A stretch of DNA of 21,963 nt, taken from positions 1 through 21,963 of the IMG/VR virus record IMGVR_UViG_3300033149_002500; one strand, given 5' to 3'. The DNA comes from a virus. The translations under genes and the position numbers were made by a program. Below, in pieces: positions 1 through 7,815 of this stretch. The stretch's first letter is position 1; every line of letters begins with the position of its first letter. The notes beneath the pieces were generated by a model that was given only the letters and a program-made list of their open reading frames with translations, did no database searches and was not told where the DNA came from.

Positions 1-23
1 TTTTCTAAATCTTCTTTTTTCAT
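1..23 (-). CDS. Start of the next downstream gene, cut by the window edge
   Basis: An ATG lies one base after the TAA of the 776-aa fibre-like gene and opens a frame beginning MKKEDLE that runs off the left end. Only seven codons are visible, so no function can be given. The one-base spacing fits continuation of the morphogenesis operon. It could be a chance ATG in A-rich DNA. Confidence 0.4.
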
Positions 24-24
24 T

Positions 25-2355
25 TTATTTTATTAACTCAATTGCTTCTTCTTTTAAGACCTCTTGTCCTTCTTTGTCGTAAAACTTTCCTGTTTTTCTA
101 TCAAACCTTATCCCTTCCTTAATCTTGTATTTTTCCGCTTTTGCTTTTTGCGTCTGCTTTACTTTGCCTGTCATAGTATCAAAATAGTATTCTGTCTCAT
201 AACTCACATTAAACTTGTCTGGCAACTGGTAGGTTGCTATTTTGTTCATCTGAATTTCGTAGACATCTAAATTCTTTCCGTCTTGCGAGGTCAAGCCAAA
301 CAATTTATTTCCGTTCCACCACAAGGCAAGTCCGCCGTATTTGTCTATGGGAACTTCAAACTTAATTCTGTCTAAAAGTTCGTCTTTCGTTAATTTATCT
401 AAAAGAATATATGGCGGGTCGTAGCCACCCCAACTTGTTATTTTGCCAGCAATACCCAAATCAGATGAACCATAAATATCTCCATAGGTAAATACTGAAT
501 AACTACCATCTGCCAAATAAACATCATTTCCAGAGCCGTCTGTAAAATATCCTGCTTGCGTATTGTTGTCATCTCCCAATGTGGCTGTATAATTGTTCCC
601 GAAACTTCCTTTGCCTGTTGTAGTAATGTTATAACTTTGAAAATCTGCGTTTCCATACCAAGTAGAAGCACCTGTTCCGTCCACCATAAACAAGTTATTC
701 TGATTATTATCTCTAACAGCAAAAAATTGAGAAGTCGTAGCCCCGCCAATATCGCAAGTTATATCGTCTCCCGCTCTCATAGTAAAGTCGCCAGCAGAAT
801 AAAAATCTAACCTTGGCCCCCAAGCAGTAAAGAACATTCTATTGTCTGCTGAAATATAGGCGTCATCATTATTCATATATATTTTCAATTCATCATTCCC
901 CGCAGTATCAAAAAGATGTATTCCGTGGTCTCCATCTGCTCCCTGCGTTAACTTTAAAGTATATCCGCTCGCATCGCCTGTAATTGTTGTTTCTCCTACT
1001 GTTAATGTTCCTGTTGTAATTATATTCGTATCCTGAAAGTTAGCAGTTTTACTTGTATATCCCGAAAATTGTAAATAAGTTTCTTCGCCATTCGCATTTG
1101 AGCCAAAAAAGTTTATCGTTTGGTTATTTATATCATTTCTTGACCAACCAATTTTTAAATTATCATTTAAACTATCAAAGATTTGATTTGAGCCACCATC
1201 TTCATAGAATCTTGAATTAAAAAATTGTAATTTTCCAGTAGAGGAAGGTTTAAAAACAATATCATCATCAGTTTTTGCTATAACCAATCTATCATACTGG
1301 TCTATATAAATATCTCCCGAAGTGTTCTTTTCTCCTATTCTATATATTCTTAATTTTTTTCCGTCAGTTGAACCACTCGCTACCGCCGTATCCTGAAACA
1401 ATGTCATATCGCCTTGAATATCAGGCATTATTTTTAAATCGCCACCAGAATTATATACTTCCGAAGCATTTATCCCGCCAGTAGTAGTTAAGTTCTTGCT
1501 TCCCAAATCCACATTTTTCTTTGCTCCCTCATAAGGCACAAAAATGTTAGTCAAAACCTCTGTATTTGCTGGAATTTCCCACCTGCTTGAGGTATTACCC
1601 TGATAATAAACTCGGACAGTTGGGGCACTTCCTCCGCCTGAAACATCAGCATAAAGTTTTCCTACAATCCTGCTTCCTGCTTCTGGTAAATAATCCTCGT
1701 CTAACTGTAGAGGAACAAGATAAGTTGCTTTCCCGTCTATCTCGTTTGAATTTGAACTCGTAGCAATAACAACTTCACTATTATCTGATTTCCTTTCCAC
1801 TAATTTCCAATAAACTCTTAAATCTTTTGTGCCTGTTGTTTTTTCTAATGTAATATACCAATCATAAACCCCTTTTAAAAGTTTTGCGGGTTCTTCTCCG
1901 CTTGCTGAAATCCAACCGCCTATATAATCGTCATCAGCCAAACCTGATTTTTCTATGTAAGTCTCTGCGTCAGAAGAGGGGTTTAAATAGCAGGTTTTAT
2001 ATCCTGTCGCATCGTCTTCATCGTGCATATAATAAGTCGCTCCTAAAGAAGTTACAGCCAAATCCACATATTCTTTGTTAACCAAACTCTTAATATCCGC
2101 TGAACCTGTCGGGGTTGTCCCTAATATCCCCCCAGTTATATCTACATCAGAAAACCAGCCCTTCGCTATTCTGTCCGAAGAGCTTCCAATTTCCCAGCTT
2201 GACCCTCTTAACTTTACATAAGAATTGTCAACTAATTGAAACGGAGGCAAAACTGGAATTCCCCAGCCGAGATTTAAACCTAAAATATTTAAAAAACTAA
2301 CTCCGCCTATACATATTAAAGCTCCAGTTATAATAAAAAATTTTTTTATCTCCAT
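25..2355 (-). CDS. Large fibre-like, membrane-anchored virion or surface protein (776 aa)
   Basis: Probable tail-fibre or appendage-type protein; no family assigned with certainty. Residues 7-29 form one hydrophobic segment after a short basic stretch (MEIKK), resembling a signal anchor. The rest is rich in Gly, Thr, Asp, Asn and aromatics, as in beta-rich fibres. The segment NKEYVDLAVTSLG near residues 93-105 resembles a motif common in phage fibre proteins. A recurring unit of the form N-(L/I)-(T/I)-T-T-G appears three times (NLTTTGG, NIITTGT, NITTTGK), suggesting repeated shaft-like elements. The last ~100 residues are charged and Lys/Glu-rich. The ATG overlaps the stop of the upstream coiled-coil gene by 10 bp (ATGGAGATAA), which fixes the start and suggests translational coupling. 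A signal anchor is unusual for a fibre, so a host-surface-displayed protein is an alternative. Being a structural or surface protein is fairly likely; the exact role is uncertain. Confidence 0.7.
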   Translation of the reverse strand: MEIKKFFIITGALICIGGVSFLNILGLNLGWGIPVLPPFQLVDNSYVKLRGSSWEIGSSSDRIAKGWFSDVDITGGILGTTPTGSADIKSLVNKEYVDLAVTSLGATYYMHDEDDATGYKTCYLNPSSDAETYIEKSGLADDDYIGGWISASGEEPAKLLKGVYDWYITLEKTTGTKDLRVYWKLVERKSDNSEVVIATSSNSNEIDGKATYLVPLQLDEDYLPEAGSRIVGKLYADVSGGGSAPTVRVYYQGNTSSRWEIPANTEVLTNIFVPYEGAKKNVDLGSKNLTTTGGINASEVYNSGGDLKIMPDIQGDMTLFQDTAVASGSTDGKKLRIYRIGEKNTSGDIYIDQYDRLVIAKTDDDIVFKPSSTGKLQFFNSRFYEDGGSNQIFDSLNDNLKIGWSRNDINNQTINFFGSNANGEETYLQFSGYTSKTANFQDTNIITTGTLTVGETTITGDASGYTLKLTQGADGDHGIHLFDTAGNDELKIYMNNDDAYISADNRMFFTAWGPRLDFYSAGDFTMRAGDDITCDIGGATTSQFFAVRDNNQNNLFMVDGTGASTWYGNADFQSYNITTTGKGSFGNNYTATLGDDNNTQAGYFTDGSGNDVYLADGSYSVFTYGDIYGSSDLGIAGKITSWGGYDPPYILLDKLTKDELLDRIKFEVPIDKYGGLALWWNGNKLFGLTSQDGKNLDVYEIQMNKIATYQLPDKFNVSYETEYYFDTMTGKVKQTQKAKAEKYKIKEGIRFDRKTGKFYDKEGQEVLKEEAIELIK

Positions 2356-3119
2356 TTTCTTAAGGGTTTAATTTCTTCTTTATTTTTAAAATCTATTTTT
2401 ATTATTTTTTCGTCCGTATTCTTTTTTATTTTCTCCAGCTTCTCCAGCAATTCTTCATTCATTCTAATTAAAAACATTTTTAATCTCTCCAGCTCTTTTA
2501 CCACTGGAGACAAATCAGTTTCCGGCATTTTAATTTCTTGCACATTATTTTTTACTTCCTCAATCTTTTCAACTAAAGCGGATAAATTAATTTCTTTCGG
2601 CTTGGGAATATCAATCTTTTTAATTTCCTCTTTTATTTTCTCTATTTCCCTCTTTAAAGGACTTAAATCAATCTCAACCTTTTCTCTCACCGTATTATAT
2701 TTAACAACATTTTTCGGCTTGGGAATTTTTATTTTCTTTAACTCCTCTTTTACAATATCCCTAATTTTTGAATAAGAAACACCGCTTCCACCCCCGCCTC
2801 CAAAAACTGGGTTCCATCTTTCCTGAACTAAATATATCTGCTCTGTCCGGGCATAAATAGGACTTTCCTGCGTATAATTCGCATCTGTAAACACTTTCGT
2901 TAAAACACTGATAAAATACCCTTCGCCGGAAGGATCTGCCTGCACTTCCCAAGTCCCATAAAACCTCTGATCGCCCTTATCTTCCAAATCAATCGTCGCC
3001 AGCAAGGTATCGGTCTTCAAATTTCTAATATATGCTCTTACATAATAAGTATTCTCGTCTGTCGGATCTTCCAATTGACGACTGATTGGAAATATCTCTG
3101 TAGGTCTTAATTGAAGCAT
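2346..3119 (-). CDS. Beta-domain plus long coiled-coil protein, probable virion component (257 aa)
   Basis: Not recognised as a named family. Three parts are visible. Residues ~1-105 form a compact, beta-rich domain with alternating hydrophobic and polar residues (YYVRAYIRNLKTDTLLATIDL). A flexible linker follows (FGGGGGSG, about residues 105-112). The remainder is a long Lys/Glu-rich helical region with heptad-like spacing of Ile, Leu and Val, that is, a coiled coil. This layout fits an oligomeric neck, fibre-attachment or baseplate-type protein, which is inference from architecture and position between capsid and fibre genes. The ATG is 9 bp after the 130-aa gene. No SD is seen upstream, only an A-rich tract. 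Confidence 0.7.
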   Translation of the reverse strand: MLQLRPTEIFPISRQLEDPTDENTYYVRAYIRNLKTDTLLATIDLEDKGDQRFYGTWEVQADPSGEGYFISVLTKVFTDANYTQESPIYARTEQIYLVQERWNPVFGGGGGSGVSYSKIRDIVKEELKKIKIPKPKNVVKYNTVREKVEIDLSPLKREIEKIKEEIKKIDIPKPKEINLSALVEKIEEVKNNVQEIKMPETDLSPVVKELERLKMFLIRMNEELLEKLEKIKKNTDEKIIKIDFKNKEEIKPLRKWR

Positions 3120-3128
3120 ATTTTATTT

Positions 3129-3521
3129 TTATCTTGGGCTATAAAGCAAAGTAGTATTCGTCTGGTTCGTCACGGTAATAATAATCCCTCTCGTGAAATA
3201 AGCATTCACATCATAAACTCCAGCAAGCGAATCTCCAATCAAATGAAACACAACCCGATCAGACGGTGTAGCGGTATCATCAATCACCCTAACTTCGCTC
3301 CCGGCCACATTTTTTCCAATCACCAACTTATGCAATACAGCTGGACCAGAAACAACCCTTCTGTCAACCGCACCTGCCGAATACTGATAAGTAGCTTCAT
3401 CTGTCCCGCCAAGTATTTCTCTTTCCACTTCTTTTCTTTCTTGAGAAACAACCAAAACCTCAAAAGCCACTATTAAGACAAAGATAATTAAACAAAGACC
3501 GAAGCTTAATTTTTTTATCAT
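3129..3521 (-). CDS. Membrane-anchored beta-domain protein, possible head decoration-like (130 aa)
   Basis: Residues 5-26 form a strong transmembrane or signal-anchor segment (LSFGLCLIIFVLIVAFEVLV) after the basic start MIKK. From about residue 45 the protein is a beta-rich domain with the pattern VLHKLVIGKNVAGSEVRVID, then a hydrophobic strand and a TVTNQTNTTLLYSP end. That pattern resembles small all-beta proteins often encoded next to phage capsid genes, sometimes annotated as decoration proteins. The family match is from memory and untested. The anchor is unexpected for a capsid-decorating protein, so display in a membrane or cleavage of the signal is possible. It sits two genes downstream of the capsid gene. 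Confidence 0.7.
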   Translation of the reverse strand: MIKKLSFGLCLIIFVLIVAFEVLVVSQERKEVEREILGGTDEATYQYSAGAVDRRVVSGPAVLHKLVIGKNVAGSEVRVIDDTATPSDRVVFHLIGDSLAGVYDVNAYFTRGIIITVTNQTNTTLLYSPR

Positions 3522-3544
3522 ATTTTTAATTTATAACAATTAAT

Positions 3545-3832
3545 TTATTTACCACCGCAAGCTGAAGGAATAGTAAATGTACCTGCCGCTCCGCCAGTAG
3601 CGGTTAATACACCATCTAAAGCAGTCACATAAGTATATCCGCCTCTATCGGTATCCATAATTTTAAAGCACGGAGCTTGTTCTTCGTCTCCCAAAGTAAT
3701 TCCAGAACTAAATGTCGTCTGAAGCGGTTCTACAAATCCGCCTAACCTCGCTGTCTGCCTGCCGATAAAGTAAAACGCAACGGCAAATACAATTAATACT
3801 CCAACAACAAATATTTTATCTTTTTTAGTCAT
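3545..3832 (-). CDS. Short membrane-anchored protein downstream of the capsid gene (95 aa)
   Basis: Function unknown. The basic start MTKKDK is followed by one hydrophobic segment at about residues 7-24 (IFVVGVLIVFAVAFYFIG). The next ~65 residues are small, Gly/Thr-rich and beta-prone, with two cysteines (in APCFK and SACGGK) that could form a disulfide if the domain is outside the cytoplasm. With the 130-aa and 776-aa products it makes three anchored proteins in a row with similar layout: short basic tail, anchor, beta-rich ectodomain. It is the first gene after the capsid gene and the folded intergenic element at 3876-3943. Confidence 0.65.
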   Translation of the reverse strand: MTKKDKIFVVGVLIVFAVAFYFIGRQTARLGGFVEPLQTTFSSGITLGDEEQAPCFKIMDTDRGGYTYVTALDGVLTATGGAAGTFTIPSACGGK

Positions 3833-3875
3833 ATTATTTTTTTAATTCTTTTTATTAATTCTTAATTAATCCGGT

Positions 3876-3943
3876 CGGGACAGAGGAGGGGTCAGAATTC
3901 TCTGACAAAAGAGCACAAGGAACTCTCCCCCCTCTATTTCCCG
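3876..3943 (-). other. Nested stem-loop between capsid gene and 95-aa gene
   Basis: Three nested inverted-repeat arms are visible: CGGGA (3876-3880) with TCCCG (3939-3943); AGAGGAGGGG (3882-3891) with CTCCCCCCTCT (3925-3935), one mismatch plus a wobble; and TCAGA (3892-3896) with TCTGA (3901-3905) closing on ATTC. In the transcribed (minus) sense it follows the capsid stop codon by about a dozen bases. No U-tract follows the stem, so it is not a classical terminator. It may reduce readthrough or protect the abundant capsid mRNA; either role is inference. Confidence 0.5.
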
Positions 3944-3954
3944 TTATTTAATCC

Positions 3955-5163
3955 CTAAAAGGCGTCAGATCTAATCTGAACATCAACCATAGCATCTTTT
4001 CCTTCCGAGAATGTCTTTAGACCGTATAAGATCCAAGTGACAAAATCTTTTCCAATGTATCCGCTTCTGTCTTTAATCTCAAGTTTAGGATATTTCTGAA
4101 TAACCAGATCAATCGGTTTGCCTTGACCAAACAAGCAGTGTTGAATTTGTTTGGAAGCTGTCCAGACATCAGCACTGGCGGTCAAGGTTTCAGAAACTGT
4201 AACATATCCAACTCCTTCACCCTTTACGGTCATATAGCCAGATCCAGCAGTAGCGGTAATTCCGGTCAAGAGATTTCTGTTAGCTTCTGATAACTCATAA
4301 TAATCAGTTCCATCTCCTGTACCTGAGCCGTTAATCGCAGCTACTAAATTAGCCAAGCTCGCTGCTGCGTTAGCACCAATCTTAACTTCGCCGGCACTAT
4401 CCGCTGTATTTTGGAATGTAAATGTTACACCGTTAATAGTAACGGTATCACCGGCGGTAGGATTAGTGCCAAATTCCAATCTGGCTGACCACCCTAAACC
4501 TTCTGAAACATATAAATCAAAACCGCCATATCTTCCAATGTGTCCATTCTCTCCAGTTCTATCTCCGAGTTGACTTTCTTTACCAGCTAAAAACTGATAA
4601 AGAATATCCTCAAACTCTGGAGAAATAATAGCCCATCTTCCTTTGGTTGGAATATGTTTGTTTTTAAGAGCTCTTCTGGCTTTACCAAAAACTTTCAAAA
4701 TATTTGAAGTTGTTAAGGTAAAACCGACTCCATCTCCGCTGGACCCGCTTCCTGTTATTTCATAGTTTCCAATAACAGAACTTGCTTGATCATATTCGCC
4801 GAGGACATCACCATCAATCCAGTTATATAAATCTTTCCCTACATCGTCAGCATATTCATTCGCAATTCTGTAATTGTGCTGAATAGCATCGTAATCCTCA
4901 AGATAAAAACTAATCTCTTTCTTAACATCTATGGTTAAATATTCATCGGTATCGGTAATATCCTGTCTGGTATAAGCTCCGCCAGCTCCTACGGTTTTAA
5001 CATACAGAGTTGATCTGTATGGTCTGTGAACCGTATCTCCCTTCTTTAAAACGGCTTTCTCTTCAAAACTACAAATAACAGGATAGACATTCTCTCTCTT
5101 TCTCTTCACCTGCATTCGTCTGCTCCAATATTCAGGGAAGGAAGCACTTAAACTATTCGCCAT
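3955..5163 (-). CDS. Major capsid protein, HK97-fold type, with an inserted domain (402 aa)
   Basis: Forms the head shell. The call rests on position right after an acidic scaffold and on its own pattern: an N-terminal region with basic and aromatic residues (EYWSRRMQVKRKRENVY), a P-domain-like part with YLEDYDAIQHNYRIANEYADDVG near residues 87-110, TSNILKVFGKARRALKNKHIP near 152-172, WAIISPEFEDIL (177-188), and a closing IGRYGGFDLYVSEGL. Residues ~226-338 look like an insertion: GDTVTINGVTFTFQNT followed by AAASLANLVAAIN, a pattern resembling the flagellin/hook IN-type and phage Ig-like surface domains. The capsid sequence then resumes with QIQHCLFGQGKPIDLVIQ. ATG start; the upstream region is A-rich without a clear SD. 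An AAGGTCG motif lies 40 nt upstream. Confidence 0.88.
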   Translation of the reverse strand: MANSLSASFPEYWSRRMQVKRKRENVYPVICSFEEKAVLKKGDTVHRPYRSTLYVKTVGAGGAYTRQDITDTDEYLTIDVKKEISFYLEDYDAIQHNYRIANEYADDVGKDLYNWIDGDVLGEYDQASSVIGNYEITGSGSSGDGVGFTLTTSNILKVFGKARRALKNKHIPTKGRWAIISPEFEDILYQFLAGKESQLGDRTGENGHIGRYGGFDLYVSEGLGWSARLEFGTNPTAGDTVTINGVTFTFQNTADSAGEVKIGANAAASLANLVAAINGSGTGDGTDYYELSEANRNLLTGITATAGSGYMTVKGEGVGYVTVSETLTASADVWTASKQIQHCLFGQGKPIDLVIQKYPKLEIKDRSGYIGKDFVTWILYGLKTFSEGKDAMVDVQIRSDAF

Positions 5164-5226
5164 TTCTTTTTTAAATTCTTACTTTCTAATCTACTGATGC
5201 CCCCGACCTTCCAAGCATAAAAATTG

Positions 5227-6159
5227 CTATTTCTCCAAATATCTGCTGTCTTTTTCCGCCTGCTCTTCTGACCATTTCTCAAATTCTTCGTCCGTCATTT
5301 CTGAGATTGACTTTTCTCTATCTTCTCCAGCGTGGGTAATTCTTCCTCCGCTCTCTGCTGATTTTTTACCTTTTCTTCTAAATGTCTCAAAAGTTTCATC
5401 TCCTCTGTAAATCACTTTAAGCGGGGTTCTCGCATATTCCTCTGTAAAAGCCAGAGCCCGGAGCGTCTCCATAATCTCATTCTTTTTATCCGCAACACCT
5501 TCTTGTTCCAGTAGAGGCAAAACCTCTTTTTCAAATTCCTTTTCAAAAAGACGGTTTTGTCTCATTATCTCCGCTTCTTCTTTGCTTTTCTGCAGAGTTC
5601 CTTTTAAATCCTCAATCTCTTTTCGGAGCTGGGATATATGACCTTCTTCAACAATATTTATAAGTCCTTTTACCAGCTCCTCGTCCAGACCCTGTTCTTC
5701 AGCAAATTTTTTAATCGCATCAGAACGATCTGCTTGAGATTGAGTTCTACCCTGCATTTCAAGTTCTTTTATTCTCTGCTCCAGCTCTTGCTTTTCTCTT
5801 TCCCACTTCTTTTCAGCAATTTTATGCTTGTAAATGGGCATCAGGCGAGGAGTTCTTTTTGGTTTTTTAATCTCCTCTTCTTCTTCCTCCTCCTCTTTCT
5901 CTTCTGGCTCTTCTTCTTTAGTTTTAATTTCCTCTTCTTCCTCTTCCTCTTTCCCTTTAGTTTCAGTCCCGCCGGCTTCCTCCTCGCTTTCTTCCGGCTC
6001 GGATTCTGACCCTTTTTCGGGTTCTGATGGAGCTTCCTCTTCTGAGGAGCTCTCTTCTTTTTCTTTTTGAATTTCCTCAGCAATTTTTTTTGATACCTCA
6101 TCGGCATCGGGAGGAATGCTGAGAATTTCCTCCTCTTTTTTTTCTTTTTCTTCTGGCAT
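5227..6159 (-). CDS. Acidic, coiled-coil scaffold protein (310 aa)
   Basis: Probable internal scaffold guiding capsid assembly. The N-terminal ~100 residues are extremely acidic, with long Glu runs. A basic patch (KKPKRTPRLMPIYKHK) follows near residues 98-113, then Glu/Lys-rich helices with coiled-coil spacing (about 114-210). The tail contains TPLKVIYRGDETFETFR and ends in a charged helix. High charge, predicted helix and a place immediately before the capsid gene are the usual marks of scaffolds; no protease motif is seen. The Glu-rich coding DNA creates long Ser/Phe- or Lys-rich shadow frames. The ATG has no SD; a 6-bp perfect hairpin ends 8 nt upstream of it. Confidence 0.82.
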   Translation of the reverse strand: MPEEKEKKEEEILSIPPDADEVSKKIAEEIQKEKEESSSEEEAPSEPEKGSESEPEESEEEAGGTETKGKEEEEEEEIKTKEEEPEEKEEEEEEEEIKKPKRTPRLMPIYKHKIAEKKWEREKQELEQRIKELEMQGRTQSQADRSDAIKKFAEEQGLDEELVKGLINIVEEGHISQLRKEIEDLKGTLQKSKEEAEIMRQNRLFEKEFEKEVLPLLEQEGVADKKNEIMETLRALAFTEEYARTPLKVIYRGDETFETFRRKGKKSAESGGRITHAGEDREKSISEMTDEEFEKWSEEQAEKDSRYLEK

Positions 6160-6167
6160 ATTTTTTA

Positions 6168-6258
6168 TACGCCTTGCTCGCTGGCGTAGGTTAATTTATT
6201 ATTTTGCGATGACCAGTCGCAAACGGCGGTTTTTTTATGCTGACCGCTCAAACAGCAT
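6168..6258 (-). other. Tandem hairpins in the leader of the scaffold gene
   Basis: The 103-nt gap before the scaffold start holds several perfect inverted repeats: TACGCC (6168-6173) with GGCGTA (6183-6188); TTTGCGA (6203-6209) with TCGCAAA (6217-6223); and ATGCTG (6237-6242) with CAGCAT (6253-6258). A further pair, GCGGT (6226-6230) with ACCGC (6243-6247), interlocks with the last, so both cannot form together as simple hairpins. The first hairpin ends 8 nt before the scaffold ATG, where an SD would be expected. Likely RNA-level control; not demonstrated. Confidence 0.55.
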
Positions 6259-6262
6259 TATT

Positions 6263-6613
6263 TTATTTAACCGGGACTACTGTCCCTACAATAGCATTTC
6301 CTTTTTTATTAAGAATTCTTGACGCTCTTTTCAATGCTTTCTCCCAGAAATCAACCCCATCGTTCTCTTCAGTAAATGTAGCCACAACTTGGCCAGTTTC
6401 ATTATTAACTACCTCCACAGCGGTCACTCCCTGATACGGGTGATCAACGATTTTTCTTCCCTTATTCTCCTCTGGAGCATTCGGGTTTTCTTTAACAAAC
6501 TCTTCTGCTAACTTCAAAAAATCCTTTCCGTGTCTCTCTTCATCATAAGTTCTAATATACTGGCCGTGTTTATCAATAACATCAACAGCTTTAACTTTTT
6601 TTTTCTTTGTCAT
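6263..6613 (-). CDS. Conserved-looking small head-region protein of unknown function (116 aa)
   Basis: No family recognised. The start was set at the ATG at 6613 (MTKKKKVKAVDV), not the upstream TTG at 6631, because ATG is the usual start here. The protein has a basic N-terminus and then a mixed alpha/beta domain: VDVIDKHGQYIRTYDEERHG, a helix (KDFLKLAEEFVKENPNAP), GVTAVEVVNNETGQVVATFT, and a helix (VDFWEKALKRASRIL). The two halves each pair a strand hairpin with a helix, suggesting an internal duplication (VDVIDKHGQYIRTY versus VEVVNNETGQVVATF). It starts inside the end of the preceding gene (23-bp overlap) and lies before scaffold. Confidence 0.65.
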   Translation of the reverse strand: MTKKKKVKAVDVIDKHGQYIRTYDEERHGKDFLKLAEEFVKENPNAPEENKGRKIVDHPYQGVTAVEVVNNETGQVVATFTEENDGVDFWEKALKRASRILNKKGNAIVGTVVPVK

Positions 6614-6980
6614 AATTCTTCTTTTTTTCAATTAACTTATTATTATTTTTAGCCGACCTTTTATTAATTTTATGAGCCAAGTTCCATAAAAATGCGTCCA
6701 TTACGTGCAATACTCTATTAATGTTTCTATCTACATTCTTTCCCTTTAAAATTTCCCTAACAACATGAACTTTTCTTTTTAAAAATTTCGTCCTGATATT
6801 CACCAAACTGTAATGTTTCCCATACGCTGCGATAATATCGTCTTTCTTCGGATCAAGTATTAAAATTATTACTTTCGCATTCTCATCAGCAAACTTTAAT
6901 GCTTTTGACATCAAATCTTTTTCTCTTGGCGTTATCAAAACATCTTTTAATTTCTTTTTAACGTCTTTTAGTTTAATCAT
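6591..6980 (-). CDS. Lysine-rich protein of unknown function (129 aa)
   Basis: Not recognised. The sequence is very basic and mixed alpha/beta: an amphipathic N-terminal helix (LKDVKKKLKDVL), a hydrophobic strand (AKVIILILDPKKDDIIAAYGKH), then helices (VHVVREILKGKNVDRNINRVLHVMDAFLWNLAHKI, split over about 75-108) and a Lys/Asn tail. The basic tail could bind nucleic acid; this is inference from composition only. The ATG overlaps the TAA of the upstream 55-aa gene (ATGATTAA), indicating coupled translation. It lies between portal-associated genes and scaffold. Confidence 0.6.
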   Translation of the reverse strand: MIKLKDVKKKLKDVLITPREKDLMSKALKFADENAKVIILILDPKKDDIIAAYGKHYSLVNIRTKFLKRKVHVVREILKGKNVDRNINRVLHVMDAFLWNLAHKINKRSAKNNNKLIEKKKNYDKEKKS

Positions 6981-7140
6981 ACCTTTTGCTTTTCTTTTTT
7001 ACTTCGCCCCGATACATTTTTTTCCCTAAAAAGCAGATATGCATATATTCATCTGCTTTTAATCCAAATTTTTTGTTCGGACCAGAAATTGTCCTTACTC
7101 TTCCTCCTCTTTTTACACAATCTAAAAATGCTTGAGGCAT
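6973..7140 (-). CDS. Small protein with basic, beta-rich sequence (55 aa)
   Basis: A gene shorter than the usual 60-aa cut-off, supported by packing. Its ATG is two bases after the stop of the 98-aa gene and its TAA overlaps the next ATG. The product starts MPQAFLDCVKRGGRVRTISG and continues with GLKADEYMHICFLGKKMYRGEVKKK before a basic tail. The order CVKRGGRVRT, then a lysine-rich turn, then a hydrophobic strand and RGEVK looks like a small beta barrel. Similar short proteins are common beside phage head genes, but I cannot name a family. Role unknown. Confidence 0.65.
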   Translation of the reverse strand: MPQAFLDCVKRGGRVRTISGPNKKFGLKADEYMHICFLGKKMYRGEVKKKSKRYD

Positions 7141-7142
7141 AA

Positions 7143-7439
7143 TTATTCGTATCTTTTAACCGTTGGCTGGCAATGAGAAGAATATAATTTACGAGCTTTC
7201 TCCTGCACTTTTGCATATCCATATTGTCCGGCTCTTCTAATCGCCGCCAAAAGCAACTTACAACTTATTTTCCCCCCAATTTTATATGGAAACTTTCTCT
7301 CTTTTGGCAAAAGAAAATCTGAAGCTTTAGCTCTTTCTCTTCTTCTTTTAGGGGTTGAATATTTTCCGCCTCTCTTTCCATAAGCAAAAGCTGATTCTTC
7401 TCTTTCGCCAAATTTTGCTTTTTCTCCTCTTTTTGCCAT
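7143..7439 (-). CDS. DUF6582-like small phage protein (98 aa)
   Basis: The central segment SDFLLPKERKFPYKIGGK followed by LAAIRRAGQYGYAKVQEKARKL resembles the short domain often placed in DUF6582 (pattern LP-x-ERKYP, then a helix with a run such as ALARVAQHGTPEEKARV, then a terminal basic residue). That domain is common in phage minor head and protease-associated proteins; its function is not established. The N-terminal ~40 residues are basic and low in hydrophobics (KRGEKAKFGEREESAFAYG, then KRGGKYSTPKRRRERAK), so nucleic-acid contact is possible. The family call is from memory of the motif. An AAGGTCG motif lies 38 nt before its ATG, inside the previous gene. Confidence 0.6.
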   Translation of the reverse strand: MAKRGEKAKFGEREESAFAYGKRGGKYSTPKRRRERAKASDFLLPKERKFPYKIGGKISCKLLLAAIRRAGQYGYAKVQEKARKLYSSHCQPTVKRYE

Positions 7440-7442
7440 AAA

Positions 7443-7814
7443 TTATTTTTGCTCTTTTAAATTTTCTATTTCTTCTTCGACCTTTTTTTGGACGCTGGCT
7501 AAAACTTTATCGGGATCGGTAAAGAACGCCAGCAAATAACAATAACAATCTCTTTCAACAAACATTCTTTCCCTTTGATCTTTATTCTCGTCTTTTAACA
7601 ATTCTCTATCCCAAGCCAAGCTTAAAGTTATTCTCAAAATCTTTTTTTCCATTTCAGCAATCAAATCTTTTATCGCAGCGTGGTTCTGCAAATCTTTTCT
7701 AATAATCGCTTTCCTAACTTCCTGCTCAATCAAACTCATTTCCCTTTTATGAATTGGCAAAGTATATTCTTCTCTAATTTCCGCTAATTTGTTTAAAAGA
7801 TCTGAATAAGCCAT
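7443..7814 (-). CDS. All-helical protein next to portal, unknown function (123 aa)
   Basis: No family recognised. The sequence reads as amphipathic helices throughout: SDLLNKLAEIREEY, SLIEQEVRKAIIRKDL, AAIKDLIAEMEKKILRITLS, and a Glu-rich C-terminal helix (VLASVQKKVEEEIENLKEQK). A short aromatic/cysteine patch, DCYCYLLAFF, sits near residues 88-97. Size, helical content and position immediately after portal suggest a portal-associated or minor head protein, which is inference. This is one of the few genes with a plausible SD (AGAGGAATAAT before ATG). It begins one base after the portal stop. Confidence 0.65.
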   Translation of the reverse strand: MAYSDLLNKLAEIREEYTLPIHKREMSLIEQEVRKAIIRKDLQNHAAIKDLIAEMEKKILRITLSLAWDRELLKDENKDQRERMFVERDCYCYLLAFFTDPDKVLASVQKKVEEEIENLKEQK

Positions 7815-7815
7815 A

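Noticed and set aside
64-2300. Short plus-strand frames across the fibre gene
   Set aside because: They overlap a long, coherent minus-strand gene and have no starts or composition supporting them.
3876-3943. Classical terminator after the capsid gene
   Set aside because: Stable stem but no U-tract follows it on the transcribed strand; listed only as a structure.
5638-6107. Long Phe/Ser-rich and Lys-rich open frames over the scaffold gene
   Set aside because: They mirror Glu codon repeats of the acidic scaffold; they lack sensible protein composition and starts.
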